A stretch of DNA of 64,000 nucleotides from Acanthococcus lagerstroemiae (GCA_031841125.1 CM063110.1:57201946-57265945); one strand, 5' to 3'. Shown: positions 44,340-56,068, counted from the stretch's first letter. Numbers and translations: made by a program. Notes: generated by a model not told the origin, from the sequence alone.

Positions 44340-46060
44340 ATTGCGTCCCTTAGTAAGTGGGTTGCTGCCTAATCTGTCCACCGTGAGGCAAAGGCTTCTG
44401 TCACATTTTTCCATATTTTCCTTTCCCTAGCAGTTGTTCCCCAGCGAGGGACTGAGGTTTTCCGAAATTCATCTACCTGTTGGGTAACTGGTTGTCCTGG
44501 ATTCCTTTCTCTGTCCAAGGGGATGCATAGAGTGCAAACAGAGTTCCATTTTGTCCAGTCTCCTCTAATTGTGTGCCCCGCATATCTATATTTAAATAGT
44601 TTCATTTTGTACCCTATATTCCTTAACCTGGTTTGCTTCCTGATGGAACTCATTTTCACCCTATCCTCCAACCTGATCCCCAGCATACTCCTTAGTATTG
44701 AATTATATGTTTTCCTCAGACATTCAGTTTTGTTTTTTTGTTAGTGACCATATCTGACATCCGTATGTTAGGGTGGGAACTACACAACTTTCCAAGATTT
44801 TTGTTTTGAGTATAATTTTTATTTTACTTTTTAGAATATGTTTTTGTGCCCAGAAGGATTTCCAGCCATTCGATATTCATGCACTAATGATTTAGCCCAT
44901 GTTCTTGTTAAATGAAATGGTTTGTTCTAGGTATTTGTATTCCTCTACTTTGTTAATTTCCCCCGTTCTAGCCATAGTTCCGTCTCCCCTGCTTTGTTTG
45001 ATATAAATTATGTTGTTGATAAATTTATAGAAAGTCCAAACTCTTAACTTGCATCCTTTAGTTCTTTTGTCATTTTTTCCATTTCTTCAAAATTCTTAGC
45101 AATAATTACAATGTCGTCTGCAAACCTTAGATGGTTTAGCCAGCGACCCTGAACTTTAATCCCTTTCCCCGCCCAATCTAAAGTTCTAAAAATTTGCTCC
45201 AGTACGCTGTTGAAGAGGTTTGAGGACAACGGGTCCCCTTGTTTTACACCTGTTTGAACAGGAAACTTTGTACCCTTCATGTCCGTCCTCACATAGGCTT
45301 CGGGGCAACCATATGAGTAGCTGAGAATTTCAATGATTTTGTAAGGAACTCCTTGTTCTGCCAGGGACTGCTATAGCTTATCATGAGAGAATCAAACGCC
45401 TTGTTGAAGTCTATAAACATTAGCCACGTCTCTATTTTGTATTCCTTTGTTTTTTCAATAATCTGGTTCAGCGATTGGATGTAATCAATTGTGGAAACAT
45501 TTTTTCTAAAGCCGCCTTGTTTAGTAGGTTGTTGGAAGTCTAGTCTATTATAGAGGCGCTCCTTTAAGATTTTCATAAAGATTTTGGCTAAGTTCGAGGA
45601 TAGGCTGATGGGGCAGTAGTTGTTAATGTCTGACCTATCACCTTTTTTGTGCAGGATAATGATTTCAGCTATATTCCATTGTTTTGGAGTTATACCTGTT
45701 TCCAGTGTTAGATTGAATAGATTTGTTGAAGGTTGCGTTAATGCCTGACTTAGGATTTTTAATGTTTCATTTTGGATATTATCAGGGCCGGGTGCTTTAT
45801 TTATTTTGAGTCCCTTCATAGTTTTTTCTCTCCAAATATTATTATTTTTGCTGGGGTTTGCCATGTATAAATGTTTATGGAACTCTGTTGCCACTTCCAC
45901 TGATTTTTGTCTTCAGTATTTTTCAATTCCTGAGTCGTTTCTCAGCTTTGGGAGCACAAAAGTGCCTGTTTGAATAATTTTTTTTTGTTTTTTTACTGGA
46001 GCTGCTTTCCTGCACTATTTTCTCTATTGTTTTAGTATCAAATTCGGAAACATCCTGTCG
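44340..46060 (-). pseudogene. RTE-type LINE, 5'-truncated, minus strand
   Basis: N-to-C on the minus strand: VATEFHKHLY, KINKAPGPDNIQNETLK, TPKQWNIAEIIILHKKGDRS, GGFRKNVSTIDYIQSLNQII, MFIDFNKAFDSL (motif A) in 45289-45900; then VKQGDPLSSNLFNSVLEQIF (motif B) and LRFADDIVIIAK (motif C) in 45044-45292; then MLGIRLEDRVKMSSIR and KYRYAGHTIRG in 44369-44686. The endonuclease is absent. It resembles the LINE at 49951-52970 more than the one at 59656 (EYKIE, KQGDPLSSNLFN). It lies exactly between the two 0.6-kb direct repeats. Confidence 0.88.
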
Positions 46061-46247
46061 AATTTTTTTTCCTGATGAGTTTTCTTAGAAGAAAATAGTG
46101 GGAGATTGTTTGACCCCTGGGTCACCTTCATGAAGGTGTAAGTTCAACATTTCATTAAAAAATAAAACAACTACAAAAATTACTTTCAAATTATCGAGAA
46201 AAAAAAAACAAAACACCTTCAATTATGTTTTATTTGGAGAACGTCCC
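46061..46247. other. Short spacer with an inverted word
   Basis: CACCTTCATGAAGGTG (about 46124-46139) is a perfect 16-bp palindrome. Otherwise AT-rich. Confidence 0.5.
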
Positions 46248-46835
46248 AGTTGCGTATTCCTTTTTATGCGGTCATTCGCCTCATCACATTTCGATCGGCT
46301 GACACGGAGAATGCCGGGCGACGCCGAGAATGGACGACTAGAGAAGACATTGGAATGTGGATATACACATCAACATAGTCGCCTGGACAACATATCATGT
46401 GACTAAGTCCTTCCATGCAGGAGTCGGACTCTTTTTTTGACACGGATAGGTTTTTATGTGCGTCAGGTTTCGACTGACCAACACTGAGAATGCCGACGGA
46501 CAGCGAGAATGGATTATTAACACTGAGAATGTTACTACAATGATGTCACCACGAACATTTAACTCGGTCTTGTTGTGAAACGACTGAATAAGGTACTGTA
46601 GTATAATAGGTATGATGGACTGATAACAGGGCGACAACTTCATTATCACAACACTATAAAATCTAATGGTGTGGATGCATTTAGCATAGGTTTTTTTATT
46701 TGCGCTATAATTATGTTGATTTAAATCGATATTTGTCTTCATAATGCGAATTTACAAGGCTATTTCTTCATTTATATGCACATAACTTTCAACACTACTG
46801 TGCGGTATTTCATTGGAAGTTTTATTCCAGGAAAT
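46248..46835 (+). repeat. 0.6-kb direct repeat, right copy
   Basis: Partner of 43689-44305; ends at TATTCCAGGAAAT exactly as the left copy does. Includes family D copy 4 (46248-46435). Confidence 0.9.
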
Positions 46836-46985
46836 ACATTGATAAAATCGAAACGTTGGTTAGAGACCATTCGAGCATTCAGGTGTAACTCGTCATGTCT
46901 AAAGCACCGACCCAAATATACAATGTAATTACAAATAAACGTAAAATTGGCTGCTCAAAAGAAACAATTCCCTTAGTTCACCATT

Positions 46986-47386
46986 CAGGGTTGCCACTTT
47001 TTTTCAGGATTGGTTTTCCCTGACTTTTCCCGGTTTTCCAGACCAACTTTTCCAATTTTCCCTGACTTTTTTACAGGATTCCGAGAAAGCCCAGAGGGAG
47101 GAGAGTCACAGAAATTTTTTACAATACAGATTTTAAAAAAATCGCTATCGAGAAGAAGAAGGTACAGATGTAATTTATGTAATATTTTTCAATATTATAG
47201 ACTATTTCATTTGCGAATAGATTATTATTATTCTTATGTTATGATAAAAGAAGTTTACTCTGATAAAATACTAACTCGTTTGTTATTTTCAGAAAATCTC
47301 CCTGACTTAAATGAAAATTCCCTGACTTTTCCCTGGCTGACCAAATTCCCTGACTTTTCCCGATTTTCCAGAAAGTGGCAACCCTG
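46986..47386. mobile_element. MITE with CAGGGTTGCCACTTT ends
   Basis: A 401-bp element with perfect 15-bp TIRs (46986-47000 and 47372-47386) and CCATT on both sides (46981-46985, 47387-47391), a 5-bp target duplication. Subterminal DNA repeats CCCTGACTTTTCCCG and TTTTCCAGA on both sides. The 129-codon frame at 47010-47399 is a translation of these repeats. Degraded relatives are at 21640-21910 and a one-ended one at 55680-55742. Confidence 0.85.
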
Positions 47387-47391
47387 CCATT

Positions 47392-48666
47392 ATATATGAT
47401 AAAGAAGTTGTCACACTGTTATCAGTCCAACATACCTAGTGTACTACAGCGCCTTAGACTAAATGCGTGGAACGTGTTTGGTAGCCATAAGACATATCTA
47501 TCTGTATCTGCATGCGGTGCAGGTACTTATTCCTTACATTTTTTGTTGTTGCTGAAATTAAGCCTAAAATGTACTCGACATTGCAGTCATATTACTAATA
47601 CTGTTTTGCCTATCACCGGGCTCAACTATGATGATAACCGAAATTTTGTTACGAGAAAGTAAGCCATTTCTTGTTTTCTGATTTGAAGGAAAATGGACGT
47701 CTAGCGTATTTACCCAGTCATATATCGTTTCATGTAATCCACATCTCGTTCTTACCATTTCCTGTTTTAGGACTGGTGGGTGGGAAGCGAAACGATGCTA
47801 CAGCTCCCAAATTCCTCTGCCTCCTAGCTTTGTCCCCACTGTAAAGATATAAACTTGGTATCAGAAATGCGACCATTTCTGGGGCCATGCACGTTCCGTT
47901 CAGTCTATACGCACCGGCACACTACTATTTCTGAAGACGAAGAGGGAATGCAAATTGCGAATGTCTGCAATTCGACGTGGTCGCCATCCACACACCGTTA
48001 GTTTGCATAGGAAACTTTTCCTCTACCTGAGTGAACAGAGAAGGCGATGTGACGTTTACTAATAGCCTTTCTCGTTGACAGTTCGAGTGTTCGAGGAAAT
48101 TTTTCGGTTACGCCATCTATACATACCGAGCAGCGAGCACTTTTAGAAGAACGCCGGGAATGCGCGGACGAATACCGAGCGGGCGATTGCTCTTTGCCCG
48201 GTATTTTCGGACCACTTCGCGGCTCGAGCTCAAGTGTACTCGTATCTTCTTTTTGACATCGTGAACCGTAATTTGCGGTTTCGAACTGTTTTTCAATTAT
48301 TAGAACAATGTTGCTGCAGCTGGCTGAGCGGCGGAGAAGTTTTTAGCTCGTACGTCGACACATCACCGGCAGACACGCCGCCTGGACCGACACAAGTGTA
48401 ACCGTTTTCGGCGGCTTGCGGCCCGGAAATGTGAGGTATATCAAATATTTCATTCAGCAGGGTTTTTTTTTACTTTATGCGAGTTCCAATTCGACTGCTA
48501 AAACCGTTACAATCTCGCAACCTTCTTCTTGAGTGTAACTAATGAAATGAAACCAAGGAGTATAACAGCTCATTAATGAATAATGTGAACAATGTTCTGA
48601 GAAATAAAAATAAAATCAGTGTAACTAGTTCTTTCTGCATGTACTGCCAAGTCATTAGCTGAAGGA
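47392..48666. other. No recognised gene; 47880-48420 CpG-rich
   Basis: 48080-48420 has the highest GC/CpG content nearby (CGCCGGGAATGCGCGGACG and others) and could be a promoter or 5' exon region of a host gene, but no frame supports a protein. Confidence 0.35.
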
Positions 48667-48865
48667 ACCAGTTAAGGAAGTGGTAAGCAGGATGTAGGTA
48701 CCAACGGAGTAGGCTCCTTGCCAGGCAAAATGAGTTTCGTTGTAATAAATATCATCAGTGGAACTTATCCACCATCAGTTAAGGAAGTAATAAGTAAAAT
48801 CTAGGTACCAACAGAGTAGGTTTCCTGCCAGGCAAAATGAGTTTCATTATAATAAATGTCGTAAT
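48667..48865. repeat. Tandem duplication, unit about 107 bp
   Basis: GTTAAGGAAGT..TAAG, GGTACCAACGGAGTAGG and GCCAGGCAAAATGAGTTTC each occur twice (48675-48755 and 48778-48862). It lies just 5' of the Gypsy protease and may be part of that element's leader. Confidence 0.8.
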
Positions 48866-48928
48866 GTGATAAACACGCGTGTTTCCGCGTTGAACGAATT
48901 ACACAGTTAACAAGGGAAGAATTCGGAA

Positions 48929-49964
48929 GTGTTGGTGGTGGATGTGTGTTTAGATGGCATTCCAATCCAAATGGAGTATGACACAGGGGCCGTCCGTACC
49001 ATTATCAACAAAGCGACTTTGCAGAGGCTGGGGGATGTCCCAGTCCGTCCAGGGTCTGAGGAACTGACATCGTACACACTACACAGAGCACGTACTGGAG
49101 GTGACAGCTGAAGCCAAGGTAGCAGTTACCATCGGAAAAACAAACGCAGGAAGTGTGGTTAGCTATGGTTGAGCAAGGCGACATTCTCCTGGGGCGAGAC
49201 TTGTTTGGGCTGTTCAAGCTCCATGCTCCAACCTTGTAACCCTTTTATGAAAAAAAAAGAAGATGAAGATGGCCATGGCCCGAAGTCACCCATCCACAAA
49301 ATTGCAGGCGATAAATTGGAGAAGCTGCTGGCAGAATATTTGGATATCTTTGATGATCGTATTGGTACTGTGGTCAACTTTCAAGCGCAGGTGCGCTTAC
49401 AGGATGATGCCGTTCCACGTATTTTTCGACCACGGCCAGTTCCATTTGCACTCCGAAAGGCGGCTAATATCGAAATCGATCGTCTTCAGAAAGAGGGAGT
49501 AATCAAGAAGGTGGATCCAGTAGAACAGGAGGTGAAATTCGCCTCTCCTATCGTCTATGAACAAAAGTCAAACGGCAAGCTTCGGTTGTGCGCTGATTTC
49601 AAAGTGGTGATCAACCAGTATGTGCAGCCTCAGTCGCATCCACACCCAACTTTCGAAGAGGTAACAGCACATCTAAATCTTAGTCATTGCGACTCATTGG
49701 GGCTATTTTACATTCCAAAAACTTCCATTTGGCCTCAGTATAGCGGCCGAAATCTTCTCGAAATATATGGATGGTATCCTGTCAGGTATTGAAGAGGTCT
49801 CTTGGTGCCTGAATGACATTCTCACAGGAGGAGCCTCACCAGCTGAACATGAAAGCCATCTTCGAAAAATCCTTCAAGTACTTCGTCAGTCGGGTTTGAA
49901 AATACAGCGTGCCAAGTTAGAGCTAAATTGCACCGAACTCACTTTCCTCGCCTCCCCAAGCTGA
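48929..49964 (+). pseudogene. Gypsy/Ty3 pol: protease and N-terminal reverse transcriptase
   Basis: Protease: MEYDTGAVRTIINKATLQRL, where DTG is the aspartyl protease active site; the conserved late motif survives as GDILLGRDLFGLF in a second frame (about 49175-49215). Reverse transcriptase: VPFALRKAANIEIDRLQKEG, VIKKVDPVE, then LRLCADFKVVINQYV. The frame is lost near 49690, the segment containing motifs A and B is largely deleted, and the catalytic YxDD box is CLND (49807-49818). The pol frame ends TELTFL at 49949, where the LINE enters. No gag was found upstream. Confidence 0.88.
49939..49950. repeat. 12-bp target duplication, left (LINE at 49951-52970)
   Basis: TCACTTTCCTCG, repeated exactly at 52971-52982. 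Confidence 0.92.
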
Positions 49965-52900
49965 ACTCAGCCATCGTGGGGAGACGAGGCTGACAACCCT
50001 CGAAAAGAGAAAGGTGAATCCAAAGGTGAATCCAAAAGGAAGAGCAAAAGAAAAAACAGGTTAGATATTGATATTTTATATTACAATACAAGGGGACTAG
50101 CAAAGGAAGAGAGAATAGTGGAATTAGAGGAAGCGCTCCAAAAAGTGAGATGGGATATAGTTGGACTGTCAGAAGTCAGAAGGGAGGGGAATGAGTTAAT
50201 ACGTAGGAGAAATGGGAATTACCTATACTATAGTGGTGAAACCAAGGGATACAAAGGTGTAGGCTTCTACATCAAAGAGAGGATATGGAAAAGAATCAAA
50301 GAAATAAAACAAGTAAACGAAAGAATATGTGTGCTGAAGGTTGAAATAGACAGAAAGAACCTTATGACAATAATTCAAATATACGCCCCAATTCTGAATG
50401 CAGAGAAGGATGAAATAAGAGAATTCTACGAAACACTTCAGGAGACTATCGAAAAGGAGAGGGAAAATTACACGGTGATAATGGGAGACTGGAACGGAAT
50501 AGTAGGGAAAAGCGAACAAACAGCAAATGTAGGAAGACATGGGTTGGGAAAGAGAAACCAAAATGGGGAAAGAATGATCGAATTTGCACAAAGGAACAAC
50601 CTAAAAATAACTGGAACATTTTATAAAAAAAGGGAAACACGGAAATGGACATGGATTTCTCCCAACGGAAAAGTGAAAAACGAAATCGATCATATACTAA
50701 TAAACGACATAACGATAGTGAAAAATGCGGAAGTGTTATCAAGGTTCGAATTCTCCTCTGATCACAGAATTGGAAGATGTCGCCTACAAATTCCGAGAAG
50801 AATAAAATATAGAAATGGAAAAAAAAGAATAGGAACTAAAAAAGTGGTGATACCTATCCACAAGATAGAAGAAGCAGAGAAATTTCTGGAAAAGAAACTA
50901 AAGATAATAGAAGAGAGCGATCAGGAAATGGAGGTACAGGAAATATACGAGGTAATAGAGAGATCGATTAAGGAAACGGAAATGAAATATGGTAAAGAAA
51001 AGGAAAAAGAATCTACGGATGACAAGCTAAAAAAGAGAACGAAAGAACTGATCGCAAAAAGAGAACAGTGGAGAAGGATAGACAACCCGACCCCGAGACA
51101 GAAAATCGAGTTAGCAGAATTGCAAAAATTGGTAAGAAAAGAAATCAAAAACGACTGTAGAGAATATGAGGTAAAACTTGTGGAAAAAACCATAGAGGAA
51201 ACATGGTCGACACGTAGGATGAAACAGGAAATAGCGAAAGGCACGAGACTAATGACTGGGATAAAGAACAAAGAAGGGAAAATAACAACAGGGAGAAAAG
51301 AAATTATGAAAGTGATTACTGAATTCTTCAGAGAGCTATACGATGACGAAAATGAACAACAAAACAGTACCTTAAGAGAAATAATAGATAAAGAGGGGAC
51401 TCCAATCGGAATAAATCATACAAAAGAACCAATACCACCATTCACGAAAAATGAAATACAAAAAGCAATAAAATCGCTGAGGGTAGGTAAGTCACCAGGG
51501 CCAGACAGTATTGATAACGCATTCCTCAAAACATTTCAAGAAAAGCTAACGACACCATTAACCAAACTATTAAACAAAATTATGTACACCGAAAAAACTC
51601 CGGAACAATGAAGCGTCGCGGAACTCCGTCTACTGCACAAAAAAGGGGAAAAAAGTGACCTCGATAATTATAGGCCCATAAGTCTGACATCAAATGTAGG
51701 AAAGATAGCAATGAAAGTAATCAAAGAAAGAATAAGTAGTCGATTGGACGAGAGCCAGAGCCCGGAACAGGCAGGTTTCCGTAGGGGATTTTCCACCATA
51801 GACCACATACTCACAATGAATCAGATAATAGAAAAAGCGAAGGAATATAAAATAGAAATACACTGTATTTTCGTAGACTTTCGGAAAGCGTTTGACTCAA
51901 TTAAGCACAACAGAATATGGGAGGCACTCAAAAATCAGGGAATAGAAACGAAAATAATCAAAATCATACAAGATGTATACAAAGACGGTAAAGCTTACGT
52001 AAGAACAGACAGAAGAGGACCAATATTTCCAGTCAAAAAAGGAGTGAAACAGGGAGACCCACTGTCTTCCAACCTGTTTAACGCCGTACTAGAAGAGGTA
52101 TTTAAGCAATTGGATTGGAAATAAAGGGGGTTAAAAATAGACGGAAAATGGCTTAATAACCTAAGATTTGCGGACGACATAATACTAATAAGCGAAAATA
52201 AAGAAGACGTCGAAAAAATGTTGCAGGAGCTAACCGAAGCAAGCAGAAGGGGATTGTTGATTAATGTGAACAAAACAAAATACATGAGTAACTCCAATAG
52301 AGGCGACGTCTATGCAAACAACGAAAAGATAGAAAAAGTAGACGAATACGCATATCTGGGGCAAATACTATCCTTCAAAAATCGAACGTATAAGGAGATA
52401 ACAGCTAGGAAGCGAAAGGCATGGGCGGGGTTCTGGGCGCTCAAACAAATATTCAAAAGCGAAATGAGTACCCCATCTAAAATGAAAATTCTAGAAACAA
52501 ATGTAATGCCAATATTAACATACAGTGCACAAACATGGTCACTAACCAAAAAGCAAATGGAAAGTATAAGAAAGACCCAAAGGGCAATGGAGAGAAGTAT
52601 TATGAAAATAAAAATCAAAGACAAAATAAGAAACAAAACAATAAGAGAAGAAACAAATGCGATCGACGTGGGGTATCGAGTTAAGAAGCTAAAGTATAAA
52701 TACGCGGGCCACGTCATGAGAATGGGACAAGAGAGATGGGTAAAACGGGTAATTAACTGGAGACCATTCGACAGGAAAAGAGCGAAAGGAAGGCCAACGA
52801 CCAGATGGAGAGATGAATTAGTGAAAAACCTGGGGATAGGATGGGGGAGATTCACCGAAGATAGGGAAAAATGGCACGAAATCGGGGAGGCGTATGCCCG

Positions 52901-52970
52901 GATGTAACATACGATAAAGAAAAATGTACAAGAAACGGTAATAAACGCTAATTATTAATTATTATTATTA
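49951..52970 (+). mobile_element. RTE-type LINE inserted in Gypsy pol
   Basis: A 3020-bp non-LTR element with exact 12-bp target duplications. It has a short 5' leader, one long reading frame for endonuclease and reverse transcriptase, and a 3' tail of (ATT)n. Removing it and one target copy rejoins the Gypsy frame as LTFLGHKITQDGIS, a canonical Gypsy motif. The insert has only two nonsense codons, so it is much younger than the Gypsy copy it broke. Confidence 0.95.
50046..52907 (+). pseudogene. LINE endonuclease-reverse transcriptase, one frame with two stops
   Basis: A single frame (start codon unclear; 50118 is GTG) of about 950 codons. The endonuclease covers residues 1-250: ILYYNTRGLAKEER, IVGLSEVRREG, VIMGDWNGIVG, RKWTWISPNGK, EIDHILIND, FSSDHRIGRC, so all catalytic blocks are present. 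A basic linker follows. Reverse transcriptase: VGKSPGPDSID, TGA at 51609-51611 where relatives have Trp, NYRPISLTSN, EQAGFRRGFSTIDHILTMNQ, IFVDFRKAFDSI, KQGDPLSSNLFNAVLEEVF, TAA at 52122-52124, LRFADDIILIS, YAYLGQILSF, then YAGHVMRMGQERW and KGRPTTRWRDE. Both stops are single-base changes, and the frame is otherwise intact. Confidence 0.93.
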
Positions 52971-52982
52971 TCACTTTCCTCG
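52971..52982. repeat. 12-bp target duplication, right
   Basis: TCACTTTCCTCG, identical to 49939-49950. Confidence 0.92.
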
Positions 52983-54863
52983 GTCACAAGATTACCCAAG
53001 ATGGTATCTCGGCTTCGGAAGGAAAGGTGGCTGCAGTCCAGGAAATGCTATCACCGACCAATGCTTCAGAGTTAAGTTCGTTCTTAGGTGCGGTGGGTCA
53101 GCTTCAGAGTTAAGTTCGTTCTTACGTGCTGTGGGTCAACTTGGGAAATTTGTCCCAGATCTGCAGATAGTCTGCAGCCCTCTTCACCGCCTACTGAAGA
53201 AAGGGGTGAAGTTTGAATGGACCTCAAATGATGAATTGACGCTGAAGAAGATTAAAAATCGGATCAGCAACAGTATTATGCTTCGTTACTACGACACAAG
53301 AAGGTTGTTTTTGCACGTGGACGCCAGCGAAAAAGGTATTGCCGCAGTATTGGGACATGCTCCTGGTGAACCAGTAGCAGTGGCATCTCGAGTTCTGTCA
53401 CCAGCGGGAAAAAACTACTCGACTACTGATCGGGAAGGGCTCGCTATCATTTTTGGACTTTGAAAGTTCGAGCAATATTCAGCAGGTCAACGGTTTACCA
53501 TTGTTAGTGATCACAAGTCCCTCCAAACCATTTTTGGCCCCGCCACAGCGCTCCCAAAAGTCGCTGCAGCTCGCTTGGCCAGGTGGGTCATTGAACTCAG
53601 TAGTTATCCCTATGACGTCAAATACTGCGAAGGGAAGCAGAACATCATAGCCGATTTACATTCGCAACTTCCTAACAAGAAATCTGTGCCGGAGGAGAAG
53701 ATTAAGCAGGTCCACGTTTCCCGCCAACTCCAGGAAGTGTGTCAGCTCAAAAAGAAAACTCTTCGAAATCAAACTGAACATGACCCGCTCCTATCACGCG
53801 TCGTGTTCTACATCAACAATGGACGGCCAATCCGATCAAGGGTGGAGCCAGAGCTTATGTCATACTTCGAGAAACGACAAGAATTGAGTTGGGAGAGGAA
53901 GATAGTGCGATGGGGTCATCGTATTGTTATTCGCTCAGACCTGCGTACCAGTGTGTTGCAGGAGCTTCACACTGCTCATTTCGGCGTGTCAGCCATGCAC
54001 CATCAGGCAGCAGCTCCAGTGTGGTGGCCTAAAATCAATGAGTACATCGAGAATTATGTGGCTCATTGCAAACCATGCCAACAAAATCAAAATACGCCGC
54101 CAAAAACTCCGATCTTTCAATGGAACGTCCCAGCGGGAGTTTGGGAACGTATCCATGTCGACTTTGCCGGACCATTCGAGGGCTACTATTGGCTAGTAGT
54201 GATAGACACTTATTCAAAGTGACTGGAGGTGGCGCTTACCAAGTCACCAACGGCCGACTTTATCGTTCGAACATTAAGGCGTTTATTCGCGACCTTTGGA
54301 ATTCCAGCAATGGTGGTCTCGGACGACGGCACCCCTTTCGTGGCCAGAGCCAGCAAAGAATTTTTACAGTCAAATGGGGTGGAGGGAGTTACCATAGCGC
54401 CCTACCACCCACGCTCCAACGGGCTAGCGGAACGAGCAGCGCAGAACTTCAAAAAGCACTACTCTCGTTCATTACCTACGTATTCCTCAGTCGACCAGCG
54501 GTTGGCTGTGCCTTATATGCCGACCATCGACGGGTCAATTCGGCAACAGGCCGATCTCCGTTCGAGCTAATGTTCGGGCAGAAAATGAAAACTGTCTTCA
54601 GTCGTCTTGTACCGTCTGATGAAGAAGAACTACACCGAACCATGAGTAAGATGGCCGTTCAGTCTTCGGGAGAAGATCGACAATTCGACGTCGGCGACGA
54701 GGTCTGGGTCAAGAAGACAACGGAACCATGGTCGGAAGCAGCTGTTACGCGTCAACCGGGCCCCCTCTCCTATCAAGTCCAAGATGAAAAGGGTCAAGTT
54801 GGTCAACGCCGACACGCAGATCAAATGAGAAGTAAAGTAAAGTTAAGGGGGGCAGTGTTGTAG
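52983..54863 (+). pseudogene. Gypsy/Ty3 pol: connection, RNase H, integrase
   Basis: Continues the pol broken at 49950. GHKITQDGISASEGKVAAVQ is followed by a 38-bp tandem duplication (about 53066-53141) that shifts the frame. RNase H: LFLHVDASEKGIAAVLG, TDREGLAIIFGL, TGA at 53461-53463, then FTIVSDHKSL. Integrase: a His/Cys zinc-binding region (ELHTAHFG...CKPC), VDFAGPF and VVSDDGTPF (catalytic Asp residues), TGA at 54220-54222 in place of Trp in YSKW, and PRSNGLAERAAQNF (catalytic Glu). After another frameshift near 54455 the C-terminal module reads FDVGDEVWVKK and QRRHADQMR, the GPF/Y-type tail. Defective at every step. Confidence 0.9.
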
Positions 54864-54895
54864 TATTAGATTGTATCTGCCGATAGTGATAAGAG
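54845..54895 (+). promoter_or_regulatory. Gypsy polypurine tract and start of 3' LTR
   Basis: AAGGGGGGCAG (54845-54855), just upstream of TGTTGTAGTATTAG (54856), fits a polypurine tract followed by an LTR beginning TGTTG. The pol stop TAG overlaps the LTR start. A matching 5' LTR was not found before 48929, and the right end of this LTR is not defined because an hAT MITE sits in it. Confidence 0.6.
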
Positions 54896-55290
54896 TAGGG
54901 TAACCAGATTTGAAAATCAAAATTCCGGGACAAAAAATTTTTTGGGGAAGTTTTTGCCACTTGTCTCAAAATAGTCAAAATAAACATGGCAACATGGGTG
55001 TCATTTTACAGGGTTTAAAACGGTGAGTAATTTTCATCACTTTTGAACACATTAACCTTTGACCATGCATATATCATTAAGAATTAAAATGTACTCGTAA
55101 CATTTTTAGTACATTAACATTACCAGCAGTTTCTTCGGTCTTTTTTCAATAATTTGTGAAAATTAGTATAATCATTCGTCATTTTTCGATTTCGGGACAA
55201 TCGAGTATCCCGAAGACCTTATTTCAGGACGCAAAAATTGCCCTCAACTTTAGGGACAATCCCGGAATTTCGGGACGTCTGGTCACTCTA
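54896..55290. mobile_element. hAT-like MITE inside the Gypsy 3' LTR
   Basis: A 395-bp element with TIRs TAGGGTAACCAGAT and complement ending GACGTCTGGTCACTCTA (imperfect). Target duplication GATAAGAG (54888-54895) against GATAAGAA (55291-55298), 7 of 8. Subterminal repeats are of the CGGGACAAT/CCCGGAA type. No transposase. Confidence 0.82.
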
Positions 55291-55298
55291 GATAAGAA

Positions 55299-55985
55299 TA
55301 ACGTCGTATTACTGGTAAAATGTATATCAGTCCATTTTCACGATAATACAAGCCCGGTTGAATGTATTCAAACTGCATCGATGTGTTCGTTTATAATACA
55401 ACATTCACCAAATATTCGTTCATGATATAACAATCATCATCACTAGTTAACAACATTTGAGTTGAAATAATCGATTCAAATACGTGTCGATCGCTATAAT
55501 TTGAATTCCGTTCGATCTCCCTTTCGTTATTTCTTAGACTGACGACATATGTTTGTTTGTTCGTCGTTAGGTCCGAACCCAAAGTAGAGTTGACCATGCA
55601 CGTAGACGAGAAATAATATCCTTAATATAATGAATATTCTTTAAGGAAACGCCAAATTGAGAAGCTTTTTTGGTGGGGATTAAAGTCTGGAAAAACCTGG
55701 AAAAGTCAGGGAATTTTTTCTTTGGAGAAAACTGTCCACCCTGAAGAAGTGATTTTGCATACTTCAGCTAAGTTGTGTCTTTCGTCGACTGTGTGATTTT
55801 TCAACTGGGTCAGCCGAGCTTAGCCGACCAGGGTGTAACACGAAAACAAAAATGTGGCTGACTGAACTGGATTCTAGAGGATTGTTACCGAATATTTTTT
55901 GACTGGATCGGAGGAAATAAGTCTGGGCTAGTTTAAGTTTCGCTAGCGTAACTTGACTGAAAAGTTACATGTAGTTCATTCATTC
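55299..55985. other. LTR remainder and non-coding DNA
   Basis: The first part is probably Gypsy LTR beyond the MITE. 55680-55742 (AAAAACCTGGAAAAGTCAGG then CTGTCCACCCTG) is one end of a MITE related to 46986-47386. Confidence 0.45.
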
Positions 55986-56022
55986 CTTTTGTAGGGTGTG
56001 CCAATTCACTTTTCCTTCTTCT

Positions 56023-56068
56023 GTATTCCAGAGCGCTTTCGGCTGTTATGCCATCATCAGTGGAGTAC
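56023..56068 (-). ncRNA. Hammerhead-ribozyme-like motif, left arm of PLE copy B
   Basis: On the minus strand: GTACTCCA, CTGATGA, T, GGC-ATAACA-GCC, GAAA, GCGCTC, TGGAATAC. The conserved CTGATGA and GAAA are intact, and helix I pairs at 7 of 8 positions. The segment AGCGCT between GAAA and the cleavage position is self-complementary. Best preserved of the three copies in the window. Confidence 0.72.

Noticed and set aside
43689..46835. LTR retrotransposon with 0.6-kb LTRs.
   Set aside because: The repeats lack TG...CA ends, primer-binding site and polypurine tract, and the enclosed gene is a non-LTR element on the opposite strand.
47010..47399. 129-codon frame rich in Phe-Pro-Asp-Phe-Ser.
   Set aside because: It is a translation of the subterminal repeats of the MITE at 46986-47386 and crosses its end.
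51609..54222. TGA occurs where relatives have Trp both in the LINE (51609) and in the Gypsy integrase (54220), hinting at TGA recoding.
   Set aside because: The same elements also carry TGA at a non-Trp site (53461) and a TAA (52122), and the YIPF5 exon gives no sign of an altered code. Independent decay explains the data. The TGA=Trp pattern at 41790-42044 is explained by mitochondrial origin.
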